Assembly: GCF_018613325.1 (NCBI RefSeq)
Contig: NZ_JAGGQJ010000010.1
Coordinates: 42,007-106,006, forward strand
Length of the DNA stretch: 64,000 bases
Direction of reading: 5' to 3'
DNA from: Bacillus sp. ISL-34
GTDB taxonomy: Bacteria; Bacillota; Bacilli; Bacillales; DSM-1321
Part shown: positions 63,828 through 64,000 of the stretch, piece after piece
Numbering within the stretch: position 1 is the stretch's first letter
How the letters are laid out: every line of letters begins with the position of its first letter
The notes under the pieces: model-generated
Told to the model about the DNA's origin: nothing
The model's input: the letters and a program-made list of their open reading frames with translations, nothing else
The model's database searches: none
Translations under genes and position numbers: made by a program

Positions 63828-64000
63828 TGGACACATTTTAGTTAAGTCCTTACAATGATTTTTGAGAGGATGTGTCCGTCTTGGAACGTAAAAATACAGG
63901 TAAAAAATATAATAATGAATTCAAGAAGACTATTGTAGATCTTTATCACTCGGGTAATTCGGTCAAAGAATTAAGCGGCGAATATGGCGTATCAGAAGTT
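63828..64000 (+). mobile_element. IS3-family element, left end (cut by window edge)
   Basis: TGGACACATTTTAGTTAAGT near 63830 looks like an IS3-type terminal inverted repeat and is followed within 60 bp by an orfA start. The right part lies outside the window. It sits about 65 bp beyond the last repeat of the array. Confidence 0.65.
63881..64000 (+). CDS. IS3-family transposase OrfA (partial)
   Basis: Forty codons from a TTG start: KNTGKKYNNEFKKTIVDLYH, then SVKELSGEYGVSE, the beginning of the helix-turn-helix of IS3-family OrfA proteins. GAGAGGA lies 10 nt upstream. The reading frame runs off the window. Confidence 0.75.
   Translation, partial: MERKNTGKKYNNEFKKTIVDLYHSGNSVKELSGEYGVSEV

Overview
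The window is AT-rich chromosome from a spore-forming member of the Bacillaceae, plausibly the Peribacillus/Bacillus simplex side of the family. The evidence is an H-type small acid-soluble spore protein gene, a vmlR antibiotic-resistance ABC-F gene with its attenuator leader, catabolite-responsive (cre) sites, purine-rich Shine-Dalgarno sequences, frequent TTG/GTG starts, and YitT-, YczI- and YesK-like proteins. No rRNA, tRNA or CRISPR array was seen.

Layout. 0-6 kb: xylose utilisation (xylA, xylB, an aldose 1-epimerase, an E. coli XylE-like symporter) with a XylR-type operator and two cre sites. 6-9 kb: a decayed DUF5316-like gene followed by a dispersed repeat, a 21-bp tandem repeat, a YitT-like membrane protein and a DHA2 drug exporter. 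9.5-14.5 kb: a complete fructoselysine operon of the enterobacterial kind (frlC, frlA, frlB, frlD, frlR). 14.5-19.3 kb: single genes (zinc-ribbon peptide, DinB, MscL, LysR and others). 19.8-35.8 kb: an amine/amino-acid catabolic island. It has a PucR regulator, two near-duplicate AGCS symporters, a malonate/methylmalonate-semialdehyde dehydrogenase and an omega-aminotransferase (together a beta-alanine-type route). It also has an aldehyde dehydrogenase, a DAO oxidase, a DHDPS-family lyase, an Asp/Glu-racemase-fold protein and three iron-sulfur/flavin subunits, which together resemble hydroxyproline degradation. A 15-bp motif recurs upstream of at least three of its transcription units. 36-49 kb: vmlR, a GH25 lysozyme, sspH, TerC, SDR, YdcZ-type and EamA transporters, regulators, and several gene relics (class D beta-lactamase, SDR, GAF-LuxR). 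49-56 kb: decaying accessory DNA (orphan gene between direct repeats, second DHA2 exporter, TniB/TnsC-like fragment, broken resolvase, ribbon-helix-helix protein).

56.2-63.8 kb is the most unusual part. Small, mostly membrane-protein genes alternate with copies of one ~80-bp element. Each element has conserved palindromic ends (AACTAAC...GTTAGTT) and a variable terminator-like hairpin in the middle, and it usually starts at or just after a stop codon. The layout resembles a cassette array, and the paired inverted cores resemble integron attC sites, but no integrase lies in the window and a MITE-like origin is possible. One element is split by a 1.6-kb IS110-family insertion sequence. The IS leader, about 178 nt, looks like a bridge RNA: one loop carries both halves of the interrupted repeat sequence, and another carries a match to the IS end. 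The window ends in the first codons of an IS3-family orfA.
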